64,000 nucleotides of DNA from an uncultured bacterium (GTDB lineage: Bacteria > Bacteroidota > Bacteroidia > Bacteroidales > Bacteroidaceae). The stretch is taken from positions 1-64,000 of the forward strand of contig CAJMSE010000005.1 of NCBI GenBank assembly GCA_905216025.1, written 5' to 3'. This document shows, piece by piece, positions 27,846 through 36,638 of the stretch (within the stretch, counting starts at the first letter, position 1; each line of letters starts with the position of its first letter). Below the pieces are notes generated by a model. That model was not told where the DNA came from, made no database searches, and saw only the letters and a list, made by a program, of their open reading frames with translations. Both the position numbers and the translations under genes were made by a program.

Positions 27846-30449
27846 ATGAAAAAGATTTTCACATTGACAGCACTTTCCCTGCTGTTCTCCCTCAGTGTCG
27901 ACGCCCAGTGGCGCAAGACATGGGACTTCTCAAAAGGGTTCAGTGCTGAGACAAAGGCAAACCTGACTGCCGACACTGAGAATTGGACGTCTAACCGTAC
28001 CGATGCCAATACCGGTGAGACGACAGGTTGGAAAGACAAGAAGAAGATGTACGGAACCCTTATGGCCAACGGCGTTGAGATTGCCGAGCTCAAGGGCCTC
28101 GACTTCCTCAACAAAGGACTGAAGGGCGGCGACTATCTTATCGACCCCGCGACAATCCGTCTGAGCCGTGTCAGCATGGGATTCAATCTTCCCAAACTCG
28201 CATCAGGCCAGAAAGTGACGGTTAAGGCAAAGTCGGCTAACGGTACAGACATGACCCGCGGATTCACATGGAGCGACAATCTTGACTATATCGACGGTCC
28301 GGCAAACGGTATCTGCCCCGGTCCTGACGGCTTGCAGACGCTCGTATGGCAGGTAAAGGACGGCTTTGAAGATTCAGTGACCGTTACTCTCTCTATCGTC
28401 GGCGGCGGTGTAGACATCGAGTCTATCATCATCGATGAAGGTGACGAGCCTGCTGTCGAGGAGGCAAAGAACGTGGCTTACATCACCAAGCCCGCCACCC
28501 TCGACGAGGATATGGCATACATCATGGTCGGCAGCGCAGCAGACCGTGTGATGCTCACCGCCATCGATGCAGCCGAAAGCATCACCCTCGACAGCCTTCA
28601 GACCTACGATGCCGTCATCGTCTCTCCCTACGTGGAGGCTACCGACGCCATCGTTCCCACTTTGAAGAGCGCCGTGGCTTACGAGCCTATGGTCAACCTC
28701 AACGTCAACCTCAACGAGGCATGGGGCTACGGCACACCCACCGCAACGTCTGAGACAACCCTCACCGTTGCCGAGGAAGAGCTTGAGAGCGCACTCTTCG
28801 AGGGCCTTGACGTCGCTGCAGGCCTCGAGCTGCTGACCGGTGGCACCATCACCGGTGTGACTCCCGGCGACTACTTTGCCGGTGACAAGGTCATCGCCAA
28901 GGCAGGCGACGTCGTTGCCATCCACCAGCACAACGCCTCCCGCAACTCTTACATCCTGATACCTTTCACGGCAGAGAACATCGCTTCCGTGAACACCGAC
29001 AACGTGAGCATCATCACGAACGCAGCCGTCATGGTGGCACGCACCAAGAAGGATATCGTGGCTGCCGGCGCACCCGTCATCACCAAGGAGAACAAGGACC
29101 GTGCAACAGTGGTTACCATTACAACGACCAACAAGGAGTCTGTAATCTACTACACCACCGACGGCACCGAGCCCACAACGGCCAGCCCCGTATATGCCGA
29201 GCCGTTCACTCTGACCGAGGCTTGCACCGTGAGTGCGATGGCCACGCTCGACGGTTATACCCAGAGCAAGGTAGCCACGCTTGACATAGACATCAAGTCT
29301 CAGGCTGCCAAGCCTGTAATCTCTATCGAGAAGAATGCCGACAACAGCGTTGTCACTATCACCAGCCCGACGGAGAACACCACCATCTACTACAGCTACA
29401 ACATGGAGAAGGATGCCGCCAAGGCACAGAAGTATACCGAGCCCATCGTTCTCCGCGACGAGCCTACCTTCATCTACGCCTTCGCAGCAGGCGACGACTG
29501 CGTGCAGTCTGAGCTTGCCGGCGACTATGTAGCCATCAACAGCCTTAACGCGCAGACCATCCGCATCGACACCCTCGCACACTTCGACGCCAATCAGGAC
29601 GACTGGTTCGTCAACGACGCTGAGGCCGGCGGTACCGGTGAGGCCAAGGCATACTACTTCTGGGGCAAGAGCGCATGGAACTACTACTCTGACGAGGTAG
29701 ACCACGAGGAGACCGTTAAGGGCTCTGAGGGTCAGGACTCAATCGTATACATCTACAAGCCCGATCCCAATGCAGTGAAGATTGTCAATCCTCTCACCGA
29801 GAATGGCTGGATTCTGAAGAGCGCAGGCCAGGTACTGACCGGTGAACTCACAGCCGGTGGCGAGGCCGCTGTCGGCAACGGTGCCACAGGTTACTTTGCC
29901 GAGACTGCCGAGGATATGATCGGCGGTACTCCCACCAAGGGTAAGATTACCTTCGGCGGCAAGGCCAACAACAATCCTTACACCGCTTCTATCGAGACTA
30001 CCGGCAAGTATGCCGCTCCGTTCGACGTTGTCGTTTATGTGACCAACGGCGGTACTGGCGAGCCTAACCTCGAGATCCAGGTATCTGCCGACGGCGAGAA
30101 GTGGGACAGCATCGGCACTTTGAAGATGGCCACGACCCAGCGCTACTACAAGAAGACCCGCGTTTCTTACGAGACTGCCGGTGAGTACTACGTGCGTGTA
30201 GCTCAGGTAAGCGGCAGCTCCAAGGCTCAGGTTTACGACATCTACATCCTCAACAACGGCGAGGAGTCTAAGAAGTACGACCCCACAACCGTAGGAATCG
30301 AGAGCGTGAGCGCAGCATCTGCCGTTGCTTATGACGAGATCTTCAGCGTGAACGGCGTTCGTCAGAACAGCCTCCGCAAGGGTCTGAACATCGTTCGCAA
30401 GCACCTCGCTGACGGAACGGTGAAGACCGTGAAGGTGATGGTTAAGTGA
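27846..30449 (+). CDS. Secreted protein with chitobiase-like modules and C-terminal sorting-like domain (B)
   Basis: The 867-residue paralogue of the preceding protein has the same order: signal peptide (MKKIFTLTALSLLFSLSVDA), a KTWDFSKGF opening, middle domain, chitobiase-like module with VIYYTTDGTEPTTASPVYAE, a second module, and the EIFSVNGVRQ...VKVMVK tail. The N-terminal third is diverged from protein A, whereas the last 350 residues or so are nearly identical. Bases 29622-30055 match 26907-27340 exactly. This points to recent gene conversion or a partial duplication. The different N-terminal domains may recognise different ligands. No enzyme motif is seen. Confidence 0.7.
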   Translation: MKKIFTLTALSLLFSLSVDAQWRKTWDFSKGFSAETKANLTADTENWTSNRTDANTGETTGWKDKKKMYGTLMANGVEIAELKGLDFLNKGLKGGDYLIDPATIRLSRVSMGFNLPKLASGQKVTVKAKSANGTDMTRGFTWSDNLDYIDGPANGICPGPDGLQTLVWQVKDGFEDSVTVTLSIVGGGVDIESIIIDEGDEPAVEEAKNVAYITKPATLDEDMAYIMVGSAADRVMLTAIDAAESITLDSLQTYDAVIVSPYVEATDAIVPTLKSAVAYEPMVNLNVNLNEAWGYGTPTATSETTLTVAEEELESALFEGLDVAAGLELLTGGTITGVTPGDYFAGDKVIAKAGDVVAIHQHNASRNSYILIPFTAENIASVNTDNVSIITNAAVMVARTKKDIVAAGAPVITKENKDRATVVTITTTNKESVIYYTTDGTEPTTASPVYAEPFTLTEACTVSAMATLDGYTQSKVATLDIDIKSQAAKPVISIEKNADNSVVTITSPTENTTIYYSYNMEKDAAKAQKYTEPIVLRDEPTFIYAFAAGDDCVQSELAGDYVAINSLNAQTIRIDTLAHFDANQDDWFVNDAEAGGTGEAKAYYFWGKSAWNYYSDEVDHEETVKGSEGQDSIVYIYKPDPNAVKIVNPLTENGWILKSAGQVLTGELTAGGEAAVGNGATGYFAETAEDMIGGTPTKGKITFGGKANNNPYTASIETTGKYAAPFDVVVYVTNGGTGEPNLEIQVSADGEKWDSIGTLKMATTQRYYKKTRVSYETAGEYYVRVAQVSGSSKAQVYDIYILNNGEESKKYDPTTVGIESVSAASAVAYDEIFSVNGVRQNSLRKGLNIVRKHLADGTVKTVKVMVK

Positions 30450-30471
30450 TAGCTGACCTCTGAGTAAAGAG

Positions 30472-30520
30472 ACAGGCCGGTTGCAGCCCATGCGGGGCTG
30501 TGGCCGGCCTTTTTCTTTTT
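30472..30520 (+). terminator. Strong terminator ending the FAS1-SusCD array
   Basis: AGGCCGG pairs with CCGGCCT, and an inner GCAGCCC/GGGGCTGT stem is present. The hairpin is followed by TTTTTCTTTTT. Confidence 0.85.
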
Positions 30521-30617
30521 GAAGTCCCTCCTGACCTCCCCGAGGGGGAGGAAGTGGGAGAGATGGGAGGGCAGGGAAGACTGGGAGGGATGGGAGCTCC
30601 TTTTTCTTTTGAAATAA

Positions 30618-30648
30618 TTTGTAATATGAAATAAAGTTCATACCTTTG
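30618..30648 (+). promoter_or_regulatory. Promoter of nrdJ
   Basis: TTTG at 30618-30621 and TACCTTTG at 30641-30648 are separated by 19 bases, a full Bacteroidales promoter 22 bases before the nrdJ ATG. No cobalamin riboswitch is seen in the short leader. Confidence 0.75.
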
Positions 30649-30670
30649 TCAACCGAATCAACAAAACATT

Positions 30671-33232
30671 ATGGACAGCAAGAAAACTTATACCTACGAC
30701 GAGGCGTTCGCGGCCTCGCTCGACTATTTCGCCGGCGACGAGCTGGCCGCCCGCGTATGGGTGAACAAATATGCCATGAAGGACAGCTTCGGCAACATCT
30801 ATGAGAAGTCGCCCGAGGACATGCACCGCCGCATAGCCGCCGAGATAGCCCGTATCGAGAACAAATATGCCGACCCGATGCCGGCAGAAGAGATATTCGC
30901 CCTGCTCGACCACTTCCGCTATATCGTTCCCGCCGGCAGCCCCATGACCGGCATCGGCAACGACTATCAGGTGGCGTCGCTGAGCAACTGCTTCGTCATC
31001 GGCCTCGACGGCGATGCCGACTCCTACGGTGCCATCATGCGCATCGACGAGGAGCAGGTGCAGCTGATGAAGCGCCGCGGCGGGGTGGGGCACGACCTTA
31101 GCCACATCCGGCCGAAAGGCTCGCCCGTGAACAACTCCGCACTGACCTCCACCGGCCTCGTGCCGTTCATGGAGCGCTACAGCAACTCCACCCGCGAGGT
31201 GGCCCAGGACGGCCGCCGCGGAGCCCTGATGCTCTCCGTGAGCATCAAGCACCCCGACAGCGAGGCCTTCATCGACGCCAAGATGACCGAGGGCAAGGTC
31301 ACCGGCGCCAATGTCTCCGTGAAGCTCGACGACGAGTTCATGCAGGCCGCTATCGACGACCGCCCCTATACCCAGCAGTTCCCCATCGACAGCGCGACGC
31401 CCGATTTCAGCAAGGAGATCAGTGCCAAGGCCCTTTGGGAGAAGATAGTGCACAACGCATGGAAGAGTGCCGAGCCAGGAGTGCTCTTCTGGGACACCAT
31501 ACGTCGCGAGAGCATCCCCGACTGCTATGCCGACCTCGGGTTCCGCACGGTGTCCACCAACCCCTGCGGCGAGATACCCCTCTGTCCCTACGACTCGTGC
31601 CGCCTGCTCTCCATAAACCTCTATTCATACGTGCTCAACCCGTTCACGCCCGAGGCCCGGTTCGACTTCGACCTCTTCCGCCGCCATGTTGCCGCCGCCC
31701 AGCGCATCATGGACGACATCGTCGACCTTGAGCTTGAGAAGATAGACAAGATAATGGAGAAAATCGGCGACGACCCGCAGAGCGACGAGGTGAAGGGCGC
31801 CGAGCGCCATCTGTGGGAGAAGATCAAGCGCAAGAGCGGCATGGGACGCCGCACCGGCGTGGGCATCACCGCCGAGGGCGACATGATTGCCGCCATGGGC
31901 CTGCGCTACGGCACGCAGGAAGCCACCGACTTCTCCACCGAGGTGCACAAGCAGCTCGCCCTTGCCGCCTACCGCTCGTCGGTAGACATGGCCCGCGGCC
32001 GCGGCGCCTTCGAGGTCTACGACGCTGCCCGCGAGGCTGCCAACCCGTTCATCCTCCGCCTGAAGGAGGCCGATCCCGCCCTCTATGACGACATGGTGAA
32101 GCATGGCCGCCGCAACATCGCCTGCCTCACGATAGCCCCCACCGGCACCACCAGCCTCATGACGCAGACCACCAGCGGCATCGAGCCCGTGTTCATGCCC
32201 GTATACAAGCGCCGCCGCAAGGTCAATCCGGGCGATACCGACGTGCATGTCGACTTTGTCGACGAGGTGGGCGACTCGTTCGAGGAGTACATCGTATACC
32301 ATCATAAGTTCATCACGTGGATGAAGGCCAACGGCCTCGACACCACGAAGAAGTATACCCAGGAGGAGATAGACGCCCTCGTGGCCCGCTCGCCCTACTA
32401 TAAGGCCACGGCCAACGACGTCGACTGGCTGATGAAGGTGCGCATGCAGGGCGCCATCCAGAAGTGGGTCGACCACTCGATAAGCGTCACCGTCAACCTG
32501 CCCGCCACCGTCGACGAGGCTCTCGTCAACCGCCTCTATGTCGAGGCATGGCGCTCGGGCTGCAAGGGATGCACCATCTACCGCGACGGCAGCCGCTCGG
32601 GGGTGATGATTTCCGTGTCGAAGAAAGATAAGAAGGCCGAGGTGCCCGCCGCCGAGCCCGCCACGCCATGCAAGCATCCCGAGGTCACCGAGGTGCGCCC
32701 GAAGGAGCTCGAGTGCGACGTGGTGCGCTTCCAGAACAACAAGGAGAAGTGGGTGGCCTTCGTCGGCTTGCTCGACGGCTATCCCTACGAGATATTCACC
32801 GGTCTTCAGGACGACGAGGAAGGCATCGTGCTGCCCAAGACCGTGACGAAGGGAAAAATCATCAAGAACTCCGGCGACGACGGCCGCAAGCGCTACGACT
32901 TCCAGTTTGAGAACAAGCGCGGCTACAAGACCACCGTCGAGGGCCTCAGCGAGAAGTTCAACCCCGAATACTGGAACTACGCCAAGCTCATCAGCGGCGT
33001 GCTGCGCTACCGCATGCCGATAGACCATGTGATAAAGCTCGTGGGCTCGCTGCAGCTCAAGAGCGAGAGCATCAACACGTGGAAGAACGGCGTCGAGCGC
33101 GCCCTGAAGAAGTATATCGTCGACGGCACCGAGGCCAAGGGCCAGAAGTGCCCCGTCTGCGGTCAGGAGACGCTGATGTATCAGGAGGGCTGCCTCATCT
33201 GCAAGAACTGCGGCGCGTCGCGCTGCGGATAG
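30671..33232 (+). CDS. nrdJ: Adenosylcobalamin-dependent (class II) ribonucleotide reductase
   Basis: The 853-residue enzyme reduces ribonucleotides to deoxyribonucleotides with vitamin B12 as radical generator. Key cysteines are visible: Cys107 in ASLSNCFVIGL, the thiyl-radical Cys299 in NPCGEIPLC and Cys310 in DSCRLLSINL. The 11-residue spacing of the last two is as in the Thermotoga enzyme. The finger-loop region GGVGHDLSHIRPKG and the C-terminal PTGTTSLMTQTTSGIEP fit the class. A C-terminal extension ends in a CPVCGQE...CLICKNCG zinc-ribbon-like domain, common in long NrdJ proteins. The enzyme works with or without oxygen but needs cobalamin. The gene has its own promoter and is followed 63 bases later by folB. 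Confidence 0.95.
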   Translation: MDSKKTYTYDEAFAASLDYFAGDELAARVWVNKYAMKDSFGNIYEKSPEDMHRRIAAEIARIENKYADPMPAEEIFALLDHFRYIVPAGSPMTGIGNDYQVASLSNCFVIGLDGDADSYGAIMRIDEEQVQLMKRRGGVGHDLSHIRPKGSPVNNSALTSTGLVPFMERYSNSTREVAQDGRRGALMLSVSIKHPDSEAFIDAKMTEGKVTGANVSVKLDDEFMQAAIDDRPYTQQFPIDSATPDFSKEISAKALWEKIVHNAWKSAEPGVLFWDTIRRESIPDCYADLGFRTVSTNPCGEIPLCPYDSCRLLSINLYSYVLNPFTPEARFDFDLFRRHVAAAQRIMDDIVDLELEKIDKIMEKIGDDPQSDEVKGAERHLWEKIKRKSGMGRRTGVGITAEGDMIAAMGLRYGTQEATDFSTEVHKQLALAAYRSSVDMARGRGAFEVYDAAREAANPFILRLKEADPALYDDMVKHGRRNIACLTIAPTGTTSLMTQTTSGIEPVFMPVYKRRRKVNPGDTDVHVDFVDEVGDSFEEYIVYHHKFITWMKANGLDTTKKYTQEEIDALVARSPYYKATANDVDWLMKVRMQGAIQKWVDHSISVTVNLPATVDEALVNRLYVEAWRSGCKGCTIYRDGSRSGVMISVSKKDKKAEVPAAEPATPCKHPEVTEVRPKELECDVVRFQNNKEKWVAFVGLLDGYPYEIFTGLQDDEEGIVLPKTVTKGKIIKNSGDDGRKRYDFQFENKRGYKTTVEGLSEKFNPEYWNYAKLISGVLRYRMPIDHVIKLVGSLQLKSESINTWKNGVERALKKYIVDGTEAKGQKCPVCGQETLMYQEGCLICKNCGASRCG

Positions 33233-33295
33233 TCCGCCGCCATCCGCCCGTGAGCGTGCGGCAATGCCCGCCGCGGGCACAAAACACCATACAGC

Positions 33296-33673
33296 ATGAT
33301 ACTTAAAGAGAGCTTTATATATCTTCGTGAAGTCCGCTTCCACGCTTTCCATGGGGTTATGCCCCAGGAGAGAGCCGTGGGGGCGGACTTTACCGTAAGC
33401 ATACGTGCCGGATTCGACATCAGCCGCGCCATGGCCACCGACGATGTGGCCGACACCGTCAGCTATGCCGACCTCTACGAGATAGCCCGGCGCGAGATGG
33501 CCGTGCCCTCGCGCCTTGTAGAGCATGTGGCCGGGCGCATCGCCTCGGCCGTCGCCTCGGCCTTCCCCGCCGTCAGCAGCGTGCGCGTCAGCGTCACCAA
33601 GGACAACCCGCCGATGGGTGCCGACAGCCGCGGCGCCGGCGTCGAGGTATATCTCGAGCGCGGCGCGGAGTGA
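33296..33673 (+). CDS. folB: Dihydroneopterin aldolase
   Basis: The 125-residue cytoplasmic enzyme converts dihydroneopterin to hydroxymethyl-dihydropterin plus glycolaldehyde in folate synthesis. Family motifs are complete: the N-terminal FHAFHGVMPQERAVG, the substrate-binding DTVSYADLY, the glutamate in LVEHVAGRI and the VTKDNPPMGAD segment near the end. Length is normal. It lies 63 bases after nrdJ without an obvious promoter, so co-transcription with nrdJ (both feeding DNA precursor synthesis) is plausible. Confidence 0.93.
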   Translation: MILKESFIYLREVRFHAFHGVMPQERAVGADFTVSIRAGFDISRAMATDDVADTVSYADLYEIARREMAVPSRLVEHVAGRIASAVASAFPAVSSVRVSVTKDNPPMGADSRGAGVEVYLERGAE

Positions 33674-33690
33674 TGCCGGCCTGTTACGCG

Positions 33691-33798
33691 CCACGCGTTA
33701 CACTGTTACATGCCACGCGTTACACTGTTACGTGCCACGCGTTACACTGTTACGTGCCGCATGTAACACCGTTACGTGCGGCACGTAACAATCCCGTG
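33691..33798. repeat. 22-bp tandem repeat with GTTAC/GTAAC dyads
   Basis: Three nearly perfect 22-bp units start at 33691, 33713 and 33735 with the core CCACGCGTTACACTGTTAC. Two degenerate units follow at 33757 and 33779, in which GTAAC and GTTAC form inverted pairs. The array starts 17 bases after folB and precedes the amidase promoter. It contains no gene. Confidence 0.85.
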
Positions 33799-33902
33799 AG
33801 CCGCTCCAGGGTATGGAACCGACTCTCCGGCGCCTTCCCTGCGCATACATTTAATAAATGATAAAACTGCCGGAGATATTTCAGTTTTTATCGGAAAATA
33901 GC

Positions 33903-33911
33903 TATTTTTGC
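33903..33911 (+). promoter_or_regulatory. -7 promoter element of the amidase-mlaD operon
   Basis: TATTTTTGC matches TAnnTTTGC and is 20 bases before the amidase ATG at 33931. No exact -33 box is seen. Confidence 0.6.
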
Positions 33912-33930
33912 ACCGATTTATAATGTCATC

Positions 33931-35202
33931 ATGGGCAAAAAGATTATACTTTCCTTCCTCATGGCCTTATTGTTCTCGGCAGCAGGAGCTGCCGGCAAAC
34001 GCTTCACGCTTGTCATCGACCCCGGACACGGCGGTCACGATGCCGGCGCGCTGGGTGCATTCTCGAAGGAAAAGAACATAAACCTGAACGTGGCATTAGC
34101 CTTCGGCCGCTATGTCGAGAAACACTGCCCCGACGTGCGTGTCATCTACACCCGCAAGACGGACGTGTTCATCACTCTCCACGAGCGTGCCAACATAGCC
34201 AACCGCAACAAGGCCGACCTCTTCGTCTCGGTGCACACCAACGCGCTGCCCCGCGGCAAGACGGCCCGCGGCCTTGAGACATACACCCTCGGAATGCACC
34301 GCGCGGCCGACAACCTCGACGTGGCGAAGCGCGAGAACTCCGTCATCCTCGTCGAGAAAGACTACAAGCAGCACTACGAGGGCTTCGACCCGCGCTCGGC
34401 GGAGAGCTATATCATGTTCGAGTTCATGCAGGACAAGAACATGGTGCAGAGCGTAGACATGGCACGCTATGTGCAGCGGCGCGTCTGCGCCTCGGCCGGG
34501 CGGCCGGACAAGGGCGTGAAGCAGGCCGGATTCCTCGTGCTCCGCGAGACTTCCATGCCGAGCTGCCTCATAGAGCTGGGCTTCATCACCACGCCCGACG
34601 AGGAGCGCCTGCTCAACACGGAAAGCAGCATCGACGCCCTCGGCTACGGCATCTACAAGGCTTTCATGGACTACCGTCAGAAGTATGACAAGACGATAAC
34701 CGTGCCCTACATTGCCGAGGAGAAGCGCAAGGTGCCCGTGCCGACCGTTGTCCCCGACGGGGAAGCCCCGAAGAAGCCTGCCGGCCGCAAGAAGAAAGAG
34801 AGCGAATCGGTGATAGAGGAGCTCAAGAGCGCCCGCGGCGAAGAGCCCGCTGCCGTCAAAGCCCCCGAGGCTGCGCAGCCCGACACCGTGCCGCAGGCCG
34901 CTGCCGCGGAGCCTGCCGCGCCCGTCTTCAAGGTGCAGATACTCGCCAGCAACCGCAACCTGCGCCCCGGCAGCCAGCAGTTTAAGGGCGTCGACGGCGT
35001 GGAATGCTACGAGGAGGGCGGCATGTACAAGTATACCTACGGCTCGTCGGCCGACTACAACGAGATATACCGCCTGCGCAAGGAAATCCTCGACCGCTTC
35101 CCCGAGGCGTTCATCATAGCCTTCAAGGGCGGCGCCAAGGTCAATGTGGTAGAGGCTATACGCGAGTTTAAACAGAACAGGAACAAAAAACAGAGCTTAT
35201 GA
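33931..35202 (+). CDS. N-acetylmuramoyl-L-alanine amidase with SPOR-like tail
   Basis: The 423-residue exported enzyme cleaves the bond between MurNAc and the stem peptide. After a signal peptide (about residues 1-22) comes the Amidase_3 domain. It shows VIDPGHGGHDAG with zinc ligand His33, Glu47, SVHTNA with His101, and the catalytic glutamate in SCLIELGFITTPDEE. A lysine- and alanine/proline-rich linker (about 255-325) leads to a C-terminal SPOR-like domain beginning FKVQILASNRNL, which would bind denuded glycan strands at the division site. The ATGA overlap with the next gene indicates translational coupling to an MlaD-type lipid-transport protein. Confidence 0.92.
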   Translation: MGKKIILSFLMALLFSAAGAAGKRFTLVIDPGHGGHDAGALGAFSKEKNINLNVALAFGRYVEKHCPDVRVIYTRKTDVFITLHERANIANRNKADLFVSVHTNALPRGKTARGLETYTLGMHRAADNLDVAKRENSVILVEKDYKQHYEGFDPRSAESYIMFEFMQDKNMVQSVDMARYVQRRVCASAGRPDKGVKQAGFLVLRETSMPSCLIELGFITTPDEERLLNTESSIDALGYGIYKAFMDYRQKYDKTITVPYIAEEKRKVPVPTVVPDGEAPKKPAGRKKKESESVIEELKSARGEEPAAVKAPEAAQPDTVPQAAAAEPAAPVFKVQILASNRNLRPGSQQFKGVDGVECYEEGGMYKYTYGSSADYNEIYRLRKEILDRFPEAFIIAFKGGAKVNVVEAIREFKQNRNKKQSL

Positions 35203-36101
35203 GATATTTTACTAAAGAGGTGCAGATAGCCCTTGTGGCCATCGCCGGTGTGGCAGTGCTTTTCTTCGGACTTCAGTTTCTCAAGGGACTGAGCCTCCTG
35301 TCGAGCGACGACACCTACTACGTGGCGTTCGACGACATCAGCGGCCTCTCCGCATCGAGTCCCGTCTATGCCGGCGGATTCAAGGTCGGAGTGGTCAAGG
35401 ACATCGTCTACGACTACAGTCAGGCCGGTAAGATAGTGGCAGAGGTGGGCCTCGACAAGAAGCTGCGCCTGCCGAAAGGCTCTACGGCAGAGATAGAGAG
35501 TGACATGCTCGGCAACATAAAGGTGAACCTCATCCTCGCCGCCGACCGTACGGTGGCCATGGCCGCCGGCGACACCATCAGCGGCATGAAGGACAGCGGC
35601 ATGCTCGGCCGCGCCGCGGGAATGATTCCCACGGTGGAGAAGATGCTGCCCAAGCTCGACTCTATCATGGCCAGCCTCAACACCCTGCTTGCCGACCCCG
35701 CCCTCGCCAGTTCGCTGCATAACGTAGACCGCATAACGTCAGACCTCACCGTGACCACCGCCGAGCTGAACCGTCTCATGGCCGGACTGAACCGCAATGT
35801 GCCCGGCATGATGGCAAAGACCGGCCGCGTGCTCGACAATGCCGACCGCCTGTCGGCACAGCTCGCCGCCATCGACGTGGCCGCAACGATGGCCAAGGTC
35901 GATGCCACGCTCGCCGGCGTGCAGACGCTCACCGCGAAGCTCAACAGCGACGAGGGCACGCTCGGCCTGCTGATGCGCGACCCCGAACTGTATCATAGCC
36001 TGACGGCGACCATGCGCGACGCCGACTCGCTGATGATAGACCTCAGGCAGCACCCGAAGCGATACGTTCATTTCTCTGTTTTCGGGCGGAAAGACAAGTG
36101 A
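35199..36101 (+). CDS. MlaD-family (MCE-domain) protein
   Basis: The 300-residue protein has an N-terminal membrane anchor (about residues 7-28, VALVAIAGVAVLFFGLQFLKG-like) followed by one MCE/MlaD domain (about 35-120). Features are YVAFDDISGLSASSPVYAGG, FKVGVVKDI and AEIESDMLGNIKV. The rest (about 140-300) is a long helical tail with SLNTLLADPAL and repeated leucines. Such proteins form ring complexes that shuttle phospholipids between inner and outer membrane with an MlaEF ABC transporter. No mlaE or mlaF gene is next to it here. Its ATG overlaps the amidase stop codon by four bases (ATGA). Confidence 0.9.
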   Translation: MRYFTKEVQIALVAIAGVAVLFFGLQFLKGLSLLSSDDTYYVAFDDISGLSASSPVYAGGFKVGVVKDIVYDYSQAGKIVAEVGLDKKLRLPKGSTAEIESDMLGNIKVNLILAADRTVAMAAGDTISGMKDSGMLGRAAGMIPTVEKMLPKLDSIMASLNTLLADPALASSLHNVDRITSDLTVTTAELNRLMAGLNRNVPGMMAKTGRVLDNADRLSAQLAAIDVAATMAKVDATLAGVQTLTAKLNSDEGTLGLLMRDPELYHSLTATMRDADSLMIDLRQHPKRYVHFSVFGRKDK

Positions 36102-36103
36102 GT

Positions 36104-36290
36104 GGGGTGTGAGGTTATGAGGTTGTGAGGTTTATGGTTTTAAGGTTATGAGGTTGTGAGGTTATGAGGTTGTGAGGTTATGAGGTTGTGAGGTTGTGAG
36201 GTTATGAGGTTATGAGGTTATGAGGTTGTGAGGTTATGAGGTTGTGAGGTTGTGAGGTTACGGTTGTGAGGTTACTGTTATGGGGCTATG
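36104..36290. repeat. Degenerate tandem repeat of TATGAGGTTG units
   Basis: About 18 head-to-tail units of 7-10 bases, mostly TATGAGGT or TGTGAGGT, follow the mlaD stop codon. The bias is strong: the strand is almost free of C. No ORF is present. The rest of the gap to dnaA (36291-36574) has no gene. A weak hairpin (GAGGCT/AGCCTC) followed by T's near 36453-36488 could be a terminator. Confidence 0.8.
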
Positions 36291-36574
36291 AGGCCGTGAC
36301 GGGGCTCTAATTTTATTTTGTCTAAATAATGGCGGCAGTTCCGCCGGGTGGTGCCGATGCGCCGCATATCCTTTGAACATACGGGTTTACAGCCCGCAGG
36401 TCTGCATGTGCCCCATTGTCGGGCTTTATGCGGCTTGCTGTCTTAATCCGTTGAGGCTCAGAATATTCGACATGCGCAAGCCTCTTTTTCTTTGAAAACC
36501 GGCCGTCCGACGGCTAACAGTCCGTATATAAGCGAGTTACGCCCTTTTGCCGGAAACACCGTTAAAAACCGAAA

Positions 36575-36607
36575 TTTGCCCGTTTCGGAAAAAAGAGCGA
36601 AATTTGC
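36575..36607 (+). promoter_or_regulatory. Probable dnaA promoter
   Basis: TTTG at 36575-36578 and GAAATTTGC at 36599-36607 are 20 bases apart. The second departs from TAnnTTTG only at its first base. Transcription would start near 36614, which supports ATG 36639 as the translation start and excludes the farther upstream in-frame start at 36492. Confidence 0.45.
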
Positions 36608-36638
36608 ATCTGCTTATAACGGCAACACCTATTATTTA

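Noticed and set aside
25041..30449. Chitinase or hexosaminidase assignment for the two chitobiase-module proteins
   Set aside because: Only the accessory C-terminal-type modules are present; no GH18, GH19 or GH20 catalytic motif was found.
33691..33798. Short CRISPR array
   Set aside because: Units are directly contiguous with no unique spacers and no cas gene is present.
36102..36638. Replication origin next to dnaA
   Set aside because: No DnaA boxes (TTATCCACA type) or AT-rich unwinding element were seen, and Bacteroidetes often separate oriC from dnaA.
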